Assembly: GCA_000231825.2 (NCBI GenBank)
Contig: JH720302.1
Coordinates: forward strand, 1,015,258-1,079,257
Origin: Tetrahymena elliotti 4EA
Taxonomy: Eukaryota; Ciliophora; Oligohymenophorea; Hymenostomatida; Tetrahymenidae
DNA: 64,000 nt
Direction: 5' to 3'
Shown: piece by piece, positions 25,857-36,962 of the stretch
Layout of the letters: each line of letters starts with the position of its first letter
Position numbering within the stretch: position 1 is the first letter of the stretch
The notes under the pieces: model-generated
Told to the model about the DNA's origin: nothing
What the model saw: only the letters and a program-made list of their open reading frames with translations
The model's database searches: none
Made by a program: the position numbers and the translations under genes

Positions 25857-28800
25857 TCATCTACTTAATATTAAAATTTTTGATTTGAAGACAAAGTTTT
25901 TGATTATTTGATAGTTAAATAATTTTGTCTTTCTTCGACAACCTACTTTTAATAATAAAAAAAATTTAATAATATCATTTCTCATTTAAAAAATCTCTTA
26001 TGTACTTATTTAAAATTTAACTAATCTTTTTATTTTTAACAGTATTGAAACAATCTGTTCATCTTCATCACAAGAAAAATAGCTACTTTTAATAAGTCAT
26101 TAAAATAAATGTTAGATAAAAAAATATTTAAAAAATAATAAAATTATGAATTAAAATATAAAATCACTAATTAAAATTAATGAATGAATGAGTTATTTAA
26201 ATATCAAATAAACTAATATAAACTTGCTATTCATAGTAGATGAAAGATTTTATTTTTTTAAAAACCTATAGTTAATATTGAAACATTTTTTTACTAAGGG
26301 ACTTTAAGAACCAAAGTTTAGAGATTAGAGCATTTTGATAAGCCAGATATTAAAAGTAATGAGCCTTCTTCATCAAAATTATTACCTCTTTTAATAAATT
26401 ATTAAAAATATTAAATACATAACTAATATTGAAACATTTTACGATAGGTCAAGAGCCAAAGTTTTGAGATTAGAGAAATTTGTGAGCTCTGATGTAAATT
26501 TTTATAAACAAATTTTGCTAATTCTATTATCCCTTTTAAAAATCATAAAAGAAAATATCTAATAAAGAATTATTTAAATATTGAGAAAAATAGAAAAATT
26601 AGAAATAAATTTAAAAATTAAAAATTAAAATTTAAGACCCAAGTACCAAAAGTAAACCTAAATTAGTCAACACTTATAAATTCGTGTCTTATTAAAATAC
26701 ATTCTTAAATACTAATTTTACTAGAGTAAAAGAGTCAAGTTTTCAAGATTAAAGCATTTCGCTAGCTCAGATGTTAATCCTAAAATGTCAATATCACCAA
26801 AATTATTTTCGCTTTTAAAAAATTAGAAAAATTAACATTGAATTAGGAAAAAATTTAAAGAATAAAATAGAAAATGGGAATGAAATTTAATACAGAAAAT
26901 TAAAATTAAAGAAATAATTACTAATTAGCCTTGCTTAATTAGTTAGTTGCTCATAAATTTTATTTTTTTATTCAAAAATGGATAATTAAAATTTTAAAAA
27001 CTATTATTACAAGAAGTTAAGAGTTAAATTTTTGAGATTAGAGCATTATGCTAACTCAGATAAAACAAAATAAACTTGGAATAAAGAATATTTAAAGATT
27101 AAAATGTAAATTCAATTCGACCAACAAAAAATTAAAATTGGCAAGCCAACATCAAATTAACTTTTTCTAAATCATAAATTAAAGTATTAATTAATTTAAA
27201 TGTGCATAATTAATTTCTAAAAACTATTTTTACCTGAAGTCAATAGTTAAATTTTAGAGGTTAGAGCATTTTGCTAAGCCAAATCCTAACTCTTATGAAC
27301 CAATTTTGCCAATATTATTCTCTCTTTTAAAAAAAGTCAAAAAATATTTATTTTGATAACGAAAAAAACAAATAAAGATTGATTTGCCAAATATCAAGTA
27401 AATCAAAACTTGTCTTTTACTTTTTTATTAAAAAAAAATATTTTATATATCAAACACTATTTTTACTAGAATTGAAGAATCAAAGTTTAGAGATTAGAGA
27501 TTTTTGATAAGTTTGAAGTTAGTCCTTAAAAACCTATTTCACTAATATTATTACTCCTTTTAAAAATTTAGAAAAATAAAAAAGAATAAAGAAAGATTTA
27601 AAGAAAAGATCAAAAAATAAAAAGTTGAATTAAATTTGAAGACTAAAAACTAAAATTAATAAACCAAATTTCAAGTAAATCAACCCAAATTAGTCAGTCA
27701 GTCATTCATAAATTAAAGTCAATAATTATTAAAATGTGAATAATTAATTTTTAAAAACTATTTTTACTAAAGGATAAGAGTCAAATTTTAGAGATTAGAG
27801 CATTTTGCAAGCTCTGATCCTAATTCTTGTGTACCAATATCACCAATATTATTATCTCTTATAAGTGTTATAAAAATTAATATTGAACAAAAAAAATTAA
27901 GAAGGAGAAAAAGATTTTAAAATAATTAAAAATAAAAAAAAAATAAAGTTAATGAATGAATGTCTTTACTTATTTAAAAATGCAAAATGAATAATGAAAC
28001 ACTAATTTACCTTAGGTCAAGAGTCAAAGTTTAGAGATTAGAGCAATTTGTTAGCTCATAGCCTAATTTTTAAGGACAACCAATTTCATTATTCCTTTTA
28101 AAAATTATAAAAATAATATTAAGAAAAAAAAGTACATAAATACAAAAAAATAAAGTTAATGATTAGGTATGAAGTAAAACCATCTTAATTGCTCATAAAT
28201 CAAAATCTTTATTTATTCAAAGATGCATAAATACTTTTTAAAAATATTTTTACATGAGGTCAATATTCAAAATTTAGAGTTTAGAGCATTTTGTTAACTC
28301 AGATGCAAATCCTTATGAACCAAGTTCACTAATATTATTATTACTTTGAAAAAATCATAAAATAAAAATAGAATTGAGAAATATTTAAAGAATGATAAGG
28401 AGATAATAATTTTAAATAAAGTTTAAAATCGTCAATAATATTTTATGAGGCAAATGCTAAGTAAACCCAAACAGGCACTTGCTCATATTTCAAATTTATT
28501 AATATTAATATGCCTTGTCAATTTTTAAACACTAATTTTATACTTCAGGTTAATAGTTAAGTTTTAGAGGTTAGAGCATTTTGGTAATGCTTTTCCTATT
28601 TTTTTAACACCAATATCATCCAATTTATTATTCCTTTAAAACATAATAAAAATAACTATGAAATAAATTATAAAGAGGAATAGATAAAAATATCTATTAA
28701 ATTAAAAAAATTTAATGAGCAAAACAAATATTAACTAAACCAAATTATTTAATCTCAAATAAATTAAAATTTTTATTTATTTATTATAAAAATATAACTA

Positions 28801-29129
28801 GCAATTTGAAGACTATTTTTTTTTACGATAAATTAAGATTCAAAGTTTAGAGATTAAAGCATTTTGTTAACTCAGATGCTAATTCCTAAGCCTCATTAAC
28901 ACCTATATGAAGATTACTTTTAAAAAATTTTAAAATAAGTGTTAATAAATATTGAAAATGAAACAACTTAAAAATATGAATTAAATTTGAAAACAAAAAA
29001 ATTAAAATTATTGAGACATATGATTATCAACTAAACCCATATTATTCAGTTACTCACCAGTTTGTATAAATATTTTTACTCTAGGTTGATATCAAGATTT
29101 AATTGTTAAGACAAATCAGAGCTTTGTAG
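25857..29129 (-). CDS. Leucine-rich-repeat protein, one repeat per exon (5' end not found)
   Basis: Minus strand. Exons by coordinate: 28827-28916, 28544-28633, 28254-28343, 28011-28094 (84 nt), 27768-27857, 27467-27556, 27234-27323, 26722-26811, 26443-26532, 26295-26387 (93 nt) and a terminal exon 25857-26085 ending in TGA. Nearly all are exactly 90 nt, begin one base into a codon and end two bases into the next, and each encodes one ribonuclease-inhibitor-like LRR of the form NNIGxIGxxxLxxELxKCSNLQxLxL. Introns are GTAAAAA..TTTTAAAAG, about 55-200 nt. The last exon adds a basic DEDEQIVSILLKIKRLVK tail. Two units are damaged: near 27011-27080 the 5' half is gone, and 29080-29129 is truncated (50 nt). 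Because exons are phase-symmetric, skipping a damaged one keeps the frame. No start exon was found upstream, so the gene may be a pseudogene. Confidence 0.75.
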
Positions 29130-29925
29130 CTTTTAATAAAAAAATATTAAAATTTATTTTCATATCTCATAAAAATTGTGTACGTTATTGAGTAATTGAA
29201 TAAATTTAATATTTTATAAATTCATTTTTTTATTTTAATTGAAATTAAATTGAATATTAATTAATTTTTCTAAATAAATTATTAATGCAAATATTTAATT
29301 CACTTATTTGATCCTGATTCTTAAAATTAAATTCAAAAATTTTTCCATAAATTTTTAATTATTATAATATATTTAAAATAAATATTAAAAAAAATTTTAT
29401 TTCTATTTTTGAGGAGCAAATTATATATTAAATTCAAATTTAAGATCTAACAAACAAAACTAATGATCCAAAATAAATTTAAATTTTTTAACTTTGAAAA
29501 TGATCAACTCAAACAAGAGTAAATTTAAAATAATCATGTAGATTAAATAATAGATTTTAGTAAGTTTAATTTGGAGATGTTAATCAGGGTGGGTAGATTC
29601 AATAATAAATAAATCTCTTTGTAAGAGATTATAATATAATACTCTATTTATTATTCATTAAAATAAAATATCTTTCAACTCCCCTTAAAATCATAGCGTA
29701 AAAATTGTTGTTTTAAAACTAAATTCTTAAAGTTATTTTTATGTAAAACTCTTTTCAAAGCTATACTAAATATCTTGTATATAGAATTTTATAACTCTAT
29801 TTTTAGATGTGTCCTAATGTGATGTTAATAATTAGTAGGAACCCGTAAGGTTCTTAAAGCTTTTTTTATTGTTTTGATAAAATAGATTAATTTCACACTG
29901 ACTTTTTCAAGCTTTTATTGTAATA
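29130..29925. other. Intergenic upstream of the LRR exons
   Basis: AT-rich; I looked here for the missing first exon of the LRR gene and did not find it. It contains a strong hairpin plus T7 at 29837-29867, listed separately. Confidence 0.45.
29837..29867 (+). other. Hairpin followed by T7
   Basis: AGGAACC (29837-29843) pairs with GGTTCTT (29849-29855) around a CGTAA loop region, and a T7 run begins at 29861. This is a seven-pair stem with six consecutive Watson-Crick pairs in very AT-rich DNA and resembles the 3' end of a short Pol III transcript. I cannot name an RNA. Confidence 0.3.
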
Positions 29926-29937
29926 TTTTTTTTTCAA

Positions 29938-30300
29938 GTTAAAAGCTTTAGATTCCATGAAATATGTTACTGAAATTCATGAATTCAGCTTGGTTAATTG
30001 TAAAAGAACAATAGTGGATGCATAAAATAATTTGAAAGATTACAAGATAAATCAATGGTTTATTTCAAATCAATCTAAAAAGCTAGAAAGCCAGTGCAAA
30101 ATTTGATTCTAGTGTTGATTAAATTACAAGAACCACAAAAAATTAATCAAAATAGATTATTTTACTGTATATCCAAACTGAGATAAGATATCAATATTTA
30201 CTAATACCTTTGATAGTAATCTAAAATTCAATAACATTGAACATATCAGTGTATAAATTATTTAACTATAAGAAGTAGAGTGATTAAGTGAAAAGAAACA
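29938..30300 (+). pseudogene. Broken gene fragment
   Basis: After a TTTTTTCAAG acceptor-like string the plus strand encodes a clearly protein-like stretch (LKALDSMKYVTEIHEFSLVN.., through an NQWFISNQSKKLESQCK segment) that stops at TGA near 30105. One base further on, another frame continues with FDSSVDQITRTTKN. The simplest reading is a gene with a frameshift near 30100. The segment is rich in Gln, Lys and Asn and helix-prone. I do not recognise the family. Confidence 0.4.
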
Positions 30301-30668
30301 AATTATTTGTTTTTGTGAATTAATTTCTTGTATTTTTACATGTGTAAATAATTTATATTTTTAGGATAAAATCATATTTAAAAATAAAATAAAATGTTTA
30401 ACTAAACCAGAATATTTTTGATTTGAATAAATTGATATTTATTTTAAACTTAATTCATAACAGAACACATTTATTAACGTGAAAGTAAACAACAATTTTT
30501 TTATTATCAATTTAGTTCTTTTATAATCGTAAGCTAATATTTTTATATTTTTTAGCTTTTTTATTTATTTATTGCCAACCACCCACCCTTTTATTTAGAT
30601 TAGTGCTAATATCAGTTTTTTAAACCTTAATAGCACACATTTTAATTTTTTTAGATGCTCATTTTGCT

Positions 30669-31061
30669 TCATCTTCTGTTTTTCTCTTGCTTCTTCAATT
30701 CTACATGAGGAATTCTTTCATCATCAGAATTTCCTGTGAAGTGCTAACGGAGATAGATACACAGATCATAGAGCTATCCCTGAATCTTCTTGGATCTTGG
30801 ACCCCAATTTTCTAGAACAAAGCTGTAATTGTCTTATTTTTAGAGACCTTAGCTTTCTCTAAACTTTTGCTCTAAAGCATAAAGTTCATCAATGTCTGCT
30901 TAAGTAAAAGTTTACTTGCTAAAAACTACTGTCATGTGAGGTTTGATACCCTAATCATGAGGTAAATTAGAATCTGATAAATCTACAGCTATAGACCTTC
31001 CTACTTTGATTAGTATTCCCATTGTTTTATAAACAAATTTTTCATTTTGAACTCCCTCCAT
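30669..31061 (-). CDS. 2H-phosphoesterase-like protein
   Basis: 130 aa from ATG (complement of 31059-31061) to TGA (complement of 30669-30671). Residues 41-47 read PHMTVVF, matching the first HxT motif of the 2H phosphoesterase superfamily (LigT, cyclic phosphodiesterases, AKAP7-like). A second PHVEL at 118-122 sits where the second HxT/S motif belongs, but with Glu in place of Thr/Ser. Between them lies a charged helix (about 55-75) and an FVLENWGPR strand. The protein is shorter than typical members (roughly 170-200 aa) and ends in a basic KKQEKNRR tail. Family members hydrolyse 2',3'-cyclic or 2'-5' phosphodiester bonds in RNA; with the altered second motif activity is doubtful. The composition is clearly more GC-rich than the surroundings. 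The family call rests on spacing of the two His motifs. Confidence 0.55.
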
Positions 31062-31749
31062 GACAGTTTAAGTGAATTATATTTAATTTTTGTATTTCCT
31101 TTCAAATTTCAATATTTTTAATAGTATTTTGAGTTTTATTTAAATTAAATCTAAATATCCTTCTATAATTTAAATAGAATTTTAATTTGGTATATGATAA
31201 TTTTGATAAATATTTGATATAATGGTTGATAATTGAGATGTCATTATCAAAAAAAGAAGAACTAATATCAAATTTATTTCTTTTTGAGGTAAAGAATGGA
31301 GACACTTCAAAGATTTGTGTGTAAAAGTAATAATTAATAAAAAATATGGACCAAATTTATTTACTTTTTAGAGGAACAAATAGATACTAGTTCTTCTAAA
31401 ATAATTATTAGATTTCAATAAAATTATTTTAGATTCTAAAAGAGTAAAATTAAAAATATTATTTTGACAAAAAGCAATCATAATATTGAAACAAAATATT
31501 TTTTATTAATTTGAAAATTTTTTGAGATCAAGGATTAAATTTTTTATTTATTTAAAAATAAAAATAATTTTGATTTGATTATATTTTAATATAAAAATAT
31601 GCTTTAAATCAATTTTTAAATAACATTTTTTTAATTTATCAAATTCACAACAAATAAAAATTTTTCTGAACATATTGAATAATAAAATAAAGGAATATGA
31701 GTGAAAACATATAGATATATTTATATATTAGATATTAATTATTGTATTT
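31062..31749. other. Gap with an unassigned minus-strand coding-like patch
   Basis: The minus frame 31102-31330 ends in TGA and has protein-like composition (an FFDNDISIINHYIKYLSKLSY segment), faintly like one LRR unit. It has no ATG and could be an orphan exon. The rest is AT-rich. Confidence 0.35.
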
Positions 31750-32499
31750 TCATGAACAAAATCTTTTGTGTTAATCTTCTAACAATTTATATTTGAACTT
31801 CCATTCATTAATTTCTTTACTTAATTATTGATTTTTTTAGATTTCTTATTCTAATAAAAATTAATATTTTTTTAATTCTGTGTTTATTTTGCTAATTTCT
31901 GCTTACACATAGTTATCACTATTTTAAATATGTTAAATACTACCCAAAGAATCATTTATTTCTTATGGCTTTTTATTAATTTTTTCGTCACATGGAGTTG
32001 GGGTATCAAATATTTCTTTATTCTAATCTTCTTTTTTTTCTTCTTGTTCTTAATCATTGTTTTCATCTTCTTAGCTGCTTTTTTCTCCTTTGATTTATAT
32101 TTTTGAGCTATCATAGTCAGAATCTATTTTTGAATTTAATAAGGAGTCAGATGAATCAACAACTTTAGCAAGGTATTTAACTGAACTATATTTATATGAA
32201 GAGATATTATTTTATAGAATAGTCTAAACCATAGCTTCTTCAAGTTCTGAAATGGTTTTATATTATTCTGTTTAGTATTCAATTAATTATTTTGTCCTAC
32301 TGCATTTTGTTTCAAATGCTCTCTTAGAAATCGAATTTTATGGCAATTCTATTAATTCAATGTTTATTGTTGAAAATGCTTGCTTTAATTTAAAAATGAA
32401 ATTTCCTATTTCTGATTTGTATGGCAGATTTGGTTGAGATTTTTAAGTAAAATCACTTTTAGTAAAGACAAATTCAACTTCTACCTATTTCTTATTCAT
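31750..32499 (-). CDS. Acidic protein with C-terminal coiled coil
   Basis: 249 aa, ATG (complement of 32497-32499) to TGA (complement of 31750-31752). The N-terminal 120 residues look globular (it begins MNKKQVEVEFVFTKSDF). About 137-165 is an acidic, low-complexity linker rich in Glu, Gln, Asp and Lys. Residues about 198-245 form a heptad-like coiled coil (KINTELKKYQFLLEQEIQ.., continuing with EINEWKFKYKLLEDQ). No membrane segment or catalytic motif is visible. The next minus-strand gene upstream (33148-34071) also starts with a VxFxFxKSxF-type segment and also ends in a coiled coil, so the two may be diverged paralogues. An in-frame open extension upstream of the chosen ATG lacks another ATG. 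Confidence 0.7.
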
Positions 32500-33147
32500 T
32501 TGATAATATCTTTAATATCTTAAGATAATATTAATAATTAATTTGCATTAAAAGTAAATTATCAATTTCCTTTTTTAGGAGCAATCATGAAGAAAAAAAA
32601 GTATTTTATTTTTCTTGAAAAATTTCCTAGAATTTTTAAATTGTTTGAACTTAACAAAATATTCTTAGAATATTTCTTTTTAAATAAAATGAAAAGTTAA
32701 TTGGTTTATGTAATGATTGATAAACCTTTTCTAAAAATAGTAAAAATTCACATAAATCAGCTATTGAAAGAAGCATATTAGTTTCAATTAGTCTATATAG
32801 TCTAGTTAGCTTTTTTCATAAATAATTCTGTAAAAAAAAATAGTTTTATTAAGAAATAAAGAGGATTTCATTTAATTTTTAACATGAGAGTAATTTAAGT
32901 AGAGAAAACAAAAGAAAAAAGAGCTAATTGAGAAAAAAAGATAAAGTATCAAATAAAATAGTTATATAAGCATCATAATAATTAAGTAAAATAATAATAG
33001 TTGCTAGAGACAAAAAATTATTAAAATAAATTTGATGAAGAAGATTAAAAAAAGCAAACATTATATATTATGAAAACAAATAAATAAACTACTACCTTTA
33101 TACAAATTTTAATTAATAAGATAGATCAATTTTTATTTGTATTTATT
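32500..33147. other. Intergenic between two minus-strand genes
   Basis: AT-rich spacer, presumably promoter of the downstream minus gene. Nothing else seen. Confidence 0.5.
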
Positions 33148-34071
33148 TCATTTTAAATTTTATAATTTCTATTTTATTTCCTCTTAAAGTCTTTTTTGTA
33201 TATAATTCATTTCGTCTATTTTTTTTTGGAAATCTTTTTTGGCTTGCTAAGATTCATCCTTTAATTTCTAAATTGTTATTTTTTAATCTCTTATTTAAGT
33301 TTCCTTTTCTTAAATTTTCCTTTCATAATCATTTTTCTCTTATTTTAATTTTTGAATAGTATCATTTAATTTTTGAATCTCTTAGTTTTTTTAGAAGAAT
33401 TAAGTTTCGAATGAACCATTATTTGTATCAGCAGTAGTACTTCTGGAATCCATATTATTTTATGGAATTAAACCCTACTATTGTGCCCTTTAAGATTAAA
33501 TTTAATTACCTATGATATTTTAATTTCTTTCTTGTGGATTTTGTTATTAATTATTTTAATTTTAAAAAATACCCTACATCATTGGCTAATAATTATTATT
33601 TTAAGGTGGATTATGCTATCTATTTTATATTTACTACTGATGTTATTACTATTAGTGTAGTTAATTTTATATGTTTGCTTAGTTTTGGGATAAGGGTTAA
33701 TCATCATAAAATATCTTTTTCACAAACACAACTGGTAGACTTTAATCCTTAATGGTATAAATTTGAGAATTCTTCAAAATCCTTTTTAGATTTGGCTCCA
33801 AACTGTTAAGTATTTTAGCAGGAAAGCTAATTTTTTATAAAGTTTAACTACATTTATTTGATTCATATCCACTTGAAGTTTTGTATTTTTCTTTTTCTAC
33901 TAAATAGATATCTTCTTCTATTAAACATCTTTGCAGCAATTCTTAATAGTTTAAAAAATCATTAGCAGATGATAATCCTGCATTTCTTACAATATCTTTA
34001 TCTTTATTAAAGTGACTTTTCACAAAGAAAAACTAGACCTCAGCTTCAAATCTTTCTTGTCTTTATTACAT
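33148..34071 (-). CDS. Gln/Asn-rich protein with C-terminal coiled coil
   Basis: 307 aa, ATG (complement of 34069-34071) to TGA (complement of 33148-33150). Three parts are visible: an N-terminal folded region (about 1-130, beginning MQQRQERFEAEVQFFFVKS); a Gln/Asn-rich low-complexity region (about 130-205) encoded largely by runs of TAA, TAG, CAA and AAT; and a C-terminal coiled coil (about 225-305, EIQKLNDTIQKLKQEKNDYE and onwards). In the standard code this gene is unreadable, since the middle would contain dozens of stops. It is a good example of why the ciliate code must be used. A Gln/Asn-rich linker before a coiled coil is common in scaffold-like proteins; no specific function can be inferred. 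Confidence 0.75.
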
Positions 34072-35325
34072 TGTTATAAATATCAACTAAATATTCTATT
34101 TTTCGTGTTATCTTTTAATTCGCAGAAAATTAATGTATAAATTAATCAATCAATTAATTAATTTCGATAAAAAAATTGTTAATCTTTGTGCGCAATTTAA
34201 GTAAAAAAAAAAAAAAAAAAATATTTTATTTGAAAATTTATACATAAAATAAACTAATTTAAAAATAAATATTTTTTAATAAAATTCTTCTAATAATCTA
34301 TTATTTTTATTTCTTTTTTGTCGTTTATTTAAATTATGATAAATTCTGAAAAGAAACTAATTTATCATGACCTTATACTTATCAAAAATAAACCATTTTG
34401 AATTAGATTTCAATTTACTCTATAAACAAATATTTTGATTTTTATTACGAATATTGGTCAATTATTACACTTAAAAACTGCTTTTAAAGATTGTTATTTA
34501 ATATATTAACCTAAAAATTTACAAACAAGTTGAGAAAGTAGAGAACAATTTATCTATTAAATATTAGGATCTAAATAAATATTGATAATTGAAATTTAAT
34601 CAAATAGTATTTTTTAATATATATATAAACTAAAATAAGAATAATACATAAAATAATAAAATTATCATTTTTTTGTTAAGTTAGTGGGAAAGATTTGCAA
34701 TTCAAATAAAATTTTATTTAGTTTTCAATAAAATGATTTGTTTTTAACTAATTTGCTTTTATTTTAAGAAAAATATTAATAATAAATAATATGTCTATCT
34801 TAGCTATGATAATTCCAAATTATGAAAACAATGATTTGATCTTTTTTTATTTTAAAATAAATAATATCTTGGTTTAGATTATAACTAAGAATTAAAGAAT
34901 TTATGAAGATAAATTATTCATAAAGCCCACTTGATATTAAGTACCAATAATTTTGATTAACAAAATTAGAATATCATTGATATACTTCTTCAAATAGAAT
35001 TTGTATTTTAAATAGATGGCCTTTGAAAATTATTATGGAAATTAATTAGCAACTGATTGAATATTTAGATTAGTTAGTTTATTTTTATTATTGTTAAAAT
35101 TTTTACACATAAATCAGATTTCCTTTATGTTTTTATTTATCTTTTTTAAGAAATTTGAAATTTGAATTTTTCAATAATTAATTAAAAAGAAAAATAAATA
35201 ATTAACAATTATAAAATGAGAAGAAGAAATTTAAGCAAACACCAACAGAATAAATACAAAAATAAACATGATACTAAATAAATGAGATTGCAACCAAAAT
35301 ATGTAGAAAATAACATTTCTCTTGT
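34072..35325. other. Intergenic, with a homopolymer A run
   Basis: Contains an A tract of about 18 at 34203-34220 and is otherwise AT-rich with no supported gene. Confidence 0.5.
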
Positions 35326-35660
35326 TTTTGAGGTACCCGTGGAACCCATTTTTCTCGATAGTAATGCTTAATCTTACAGTTTTTAAAAACGCAACCATAA
35401 AGATAGAAAAGAATAGAAATGTTCTTATCTAATCGATAAATAAATCTATCCTTCATTTAAATCGAGATAGCACCCGATTTGAAGATAGATAGTTGAATTT
35501 AAACTGCTTTAGCAGAGTCTGTTTAAATCAACTTAAAAGCTGAATCAAAATTCAGCTCGAGCCTTGGAGAAAGTTTTTAAACAAGATCCTCCAATAAGAT
35601 TAAAGCAATTATTAATGAAAAAAATCAATCGAGATTTCTGGGAAATAAATAATCTACATA
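35326..35660. ncRNA. Candidate structured RNA: cluster of hairpins
   Basis: Five stems lie in about 270 bases. GGTaCC 35332-35337 pairs with GGaACC 35341-35346 (one mismatch). AAATCG 35459-35464 pairs with CGATTT 35475-35480. TTGaATTTAAAC 35493-35504 pairs with GTTTAAATCAA 35521-35531 (one bulge) and encloses CTGCT/AGCAG 35504-35515. AGCTGAAT 35538-35545 pairs perfectly with ATTCAGCT 35550-35557 around a four-base loop. TTGGAG 35564-35569 pairs with CTCCAA 35589-35594. The block is visibly richer in G+C than its flanks. On the minus strand a TATATA lies near 35685, upstream of the stems. I could not match it to a known RNA. Strand is undecided; a 60-codon minus frame overlaps it but looks like a shadow. 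Confidence 0.5.
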
Positions 35661-35720
35661 AACGCAAACTCTTTCTCTCCAACATATATAAAAAGTATTT
35701 TTTAAAATAGTAGATTCAAG

Positions 35721-36011
35721 ATGACAGACAAACAAGAAATTAAAAAGAAAAATCATAAAAAACATCAAATAAAAAATTAATATTAAAATTAAAATAAACA
35801 AATAAATTCATCTGAAAAAAGACAAAAGCAAACAAAAAACTTCAGAAATTTAAAACAAATAGATTATCAGATGAATGAAAAAAATAATAAACAAACAAAC
35901 CAATAAAAATAAATAAGAAAATAATTTATAAATAAAATAAATAAAGAACCAAATAATTAAAAGAAAAGTTATAAAATGAATAAATCACAAACCTTAAAAT
36001 AAAATATTTGA
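35721..36011 (+). CDS. Possible Lys/Asn/Gln-rich small protein
   Basis: ATG at 35721 to TGA at 36009-36011, 96 codons. The start (MTDKQEIKKKNHKKHQ) is plausible, but the whole frame is Lys, Asn and Gln, which is what random A-rich DNA gives in this code. There are no motifs. It may be chance or a first exon. Confidence 0.25.
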
Positions 36012-36551
36012 AATATTTATCAAATATTTTAAATTTTAATTAATAAAATAAAACATAAATTTATAAATTTTAAATATTTAGAAATTAAGCAAATCCATAC
36101 TTAATATTATTTAAAATTTTATCATTTTAATAATGAAATTTTAAAGATCTATTTTAGTTTTTATTTTTATTTTAAGCTAAAATTATTTTTCGAGGTAGAA
36201 ATTAATTTTAATTAAATCTAATAATATATTTTGAATGTAAATGATTTTATGAAGGAATTGAAAATTTAACAGAAATAAATAAAAAAATATGAAAATTGAA
36301 CATGTAAACTGATAAAAATATTAAGTGAAGTAAATTAGATTAAATATTAATAATATCAAAGTTGATTTCTAGAATTATGTATGCTTTTTCTTATTTCTGA
36401 GACCTTCTTGTATTTATCACATAAAACTTTGAAATCTTAAGATATCTTTTCATCTGGAAAGTAAAATCTATACCTTTTTTGTTTAGTAAATACAATAAGC
36501 TAAATCAATTCAAGTAAAAAGAATGATAAGCTTACAATAATCTAACTTCTT

Positions 36552-36962
36552 ATGCTATTTAGTCATTGTATTATAGACCTACCCTTTATAAGTATTTATT
36601 CATACAGAAATGATCCAAATAGAATCCTTTACAAATTAGCAAAGCTTTATTATAAAATTATTTCTTTAAATGTTTTTTGCTTTAACTATGTAAAAGTTAC
36701 ATCCACCAAAGATAATTCTATAACTCATTCTTTTGAATTTGAACATAGTAAAAATAAATGTGGACATTAAAATTAAATTGCTGATATTCATTTCTTTGTT
36801 TTCATATTTTCTCAAATCTTTATTCAAACCACTTTGTTATTTTTAATAATAAAAATGTTTAATGTAATGAAAATGCAACATTTTTAGCAAAAATAATTAG
36901 CAATTGCTAAATTTTCAATTATTTTAATTACGAGTATTCTAACTATATAAGTATTTATGTGA
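36552..36962 (+). CDS. Possible small hypothetical protein
   Basis: ATG at 36552 to TGA at 36960-36962, 136 codons. The first 75 residues look protein-like (a DPNRILYKLAKLYYKIISLN segment, then KVTSTKDNSITHSFEFEHS), followed by a hydrophobic stretch at about 80-105 that could be a membrane helix. There is no recognisable family. It could be a fragment of a larger decayed gene. Confidence 0.35.

Noticed and set aside
26290..28870. Tandem repeat with a TTTAGAGATTAGAGCATTTTG core, first taken for a tRNA-derived or minisatellite array
   Set aside because: The minus strand of each unit is an LRR-coding exon with matching splice sites and phase, which explains the conserved core better than a tRNA box.
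33534..33752. 72-codon plus frame
   Set aside because: It is antisense to the Gln/Asn-rich region of the minus gene at 33148-34071, where poly-Gln codons on one strand give open, hydrophobic frames on the other.
35274..35456. 60-codon minus frame in the second hairpin cluster
   Set aside because: No recognisable features and it overlaps strong stems; the composition is explained by the structured block.
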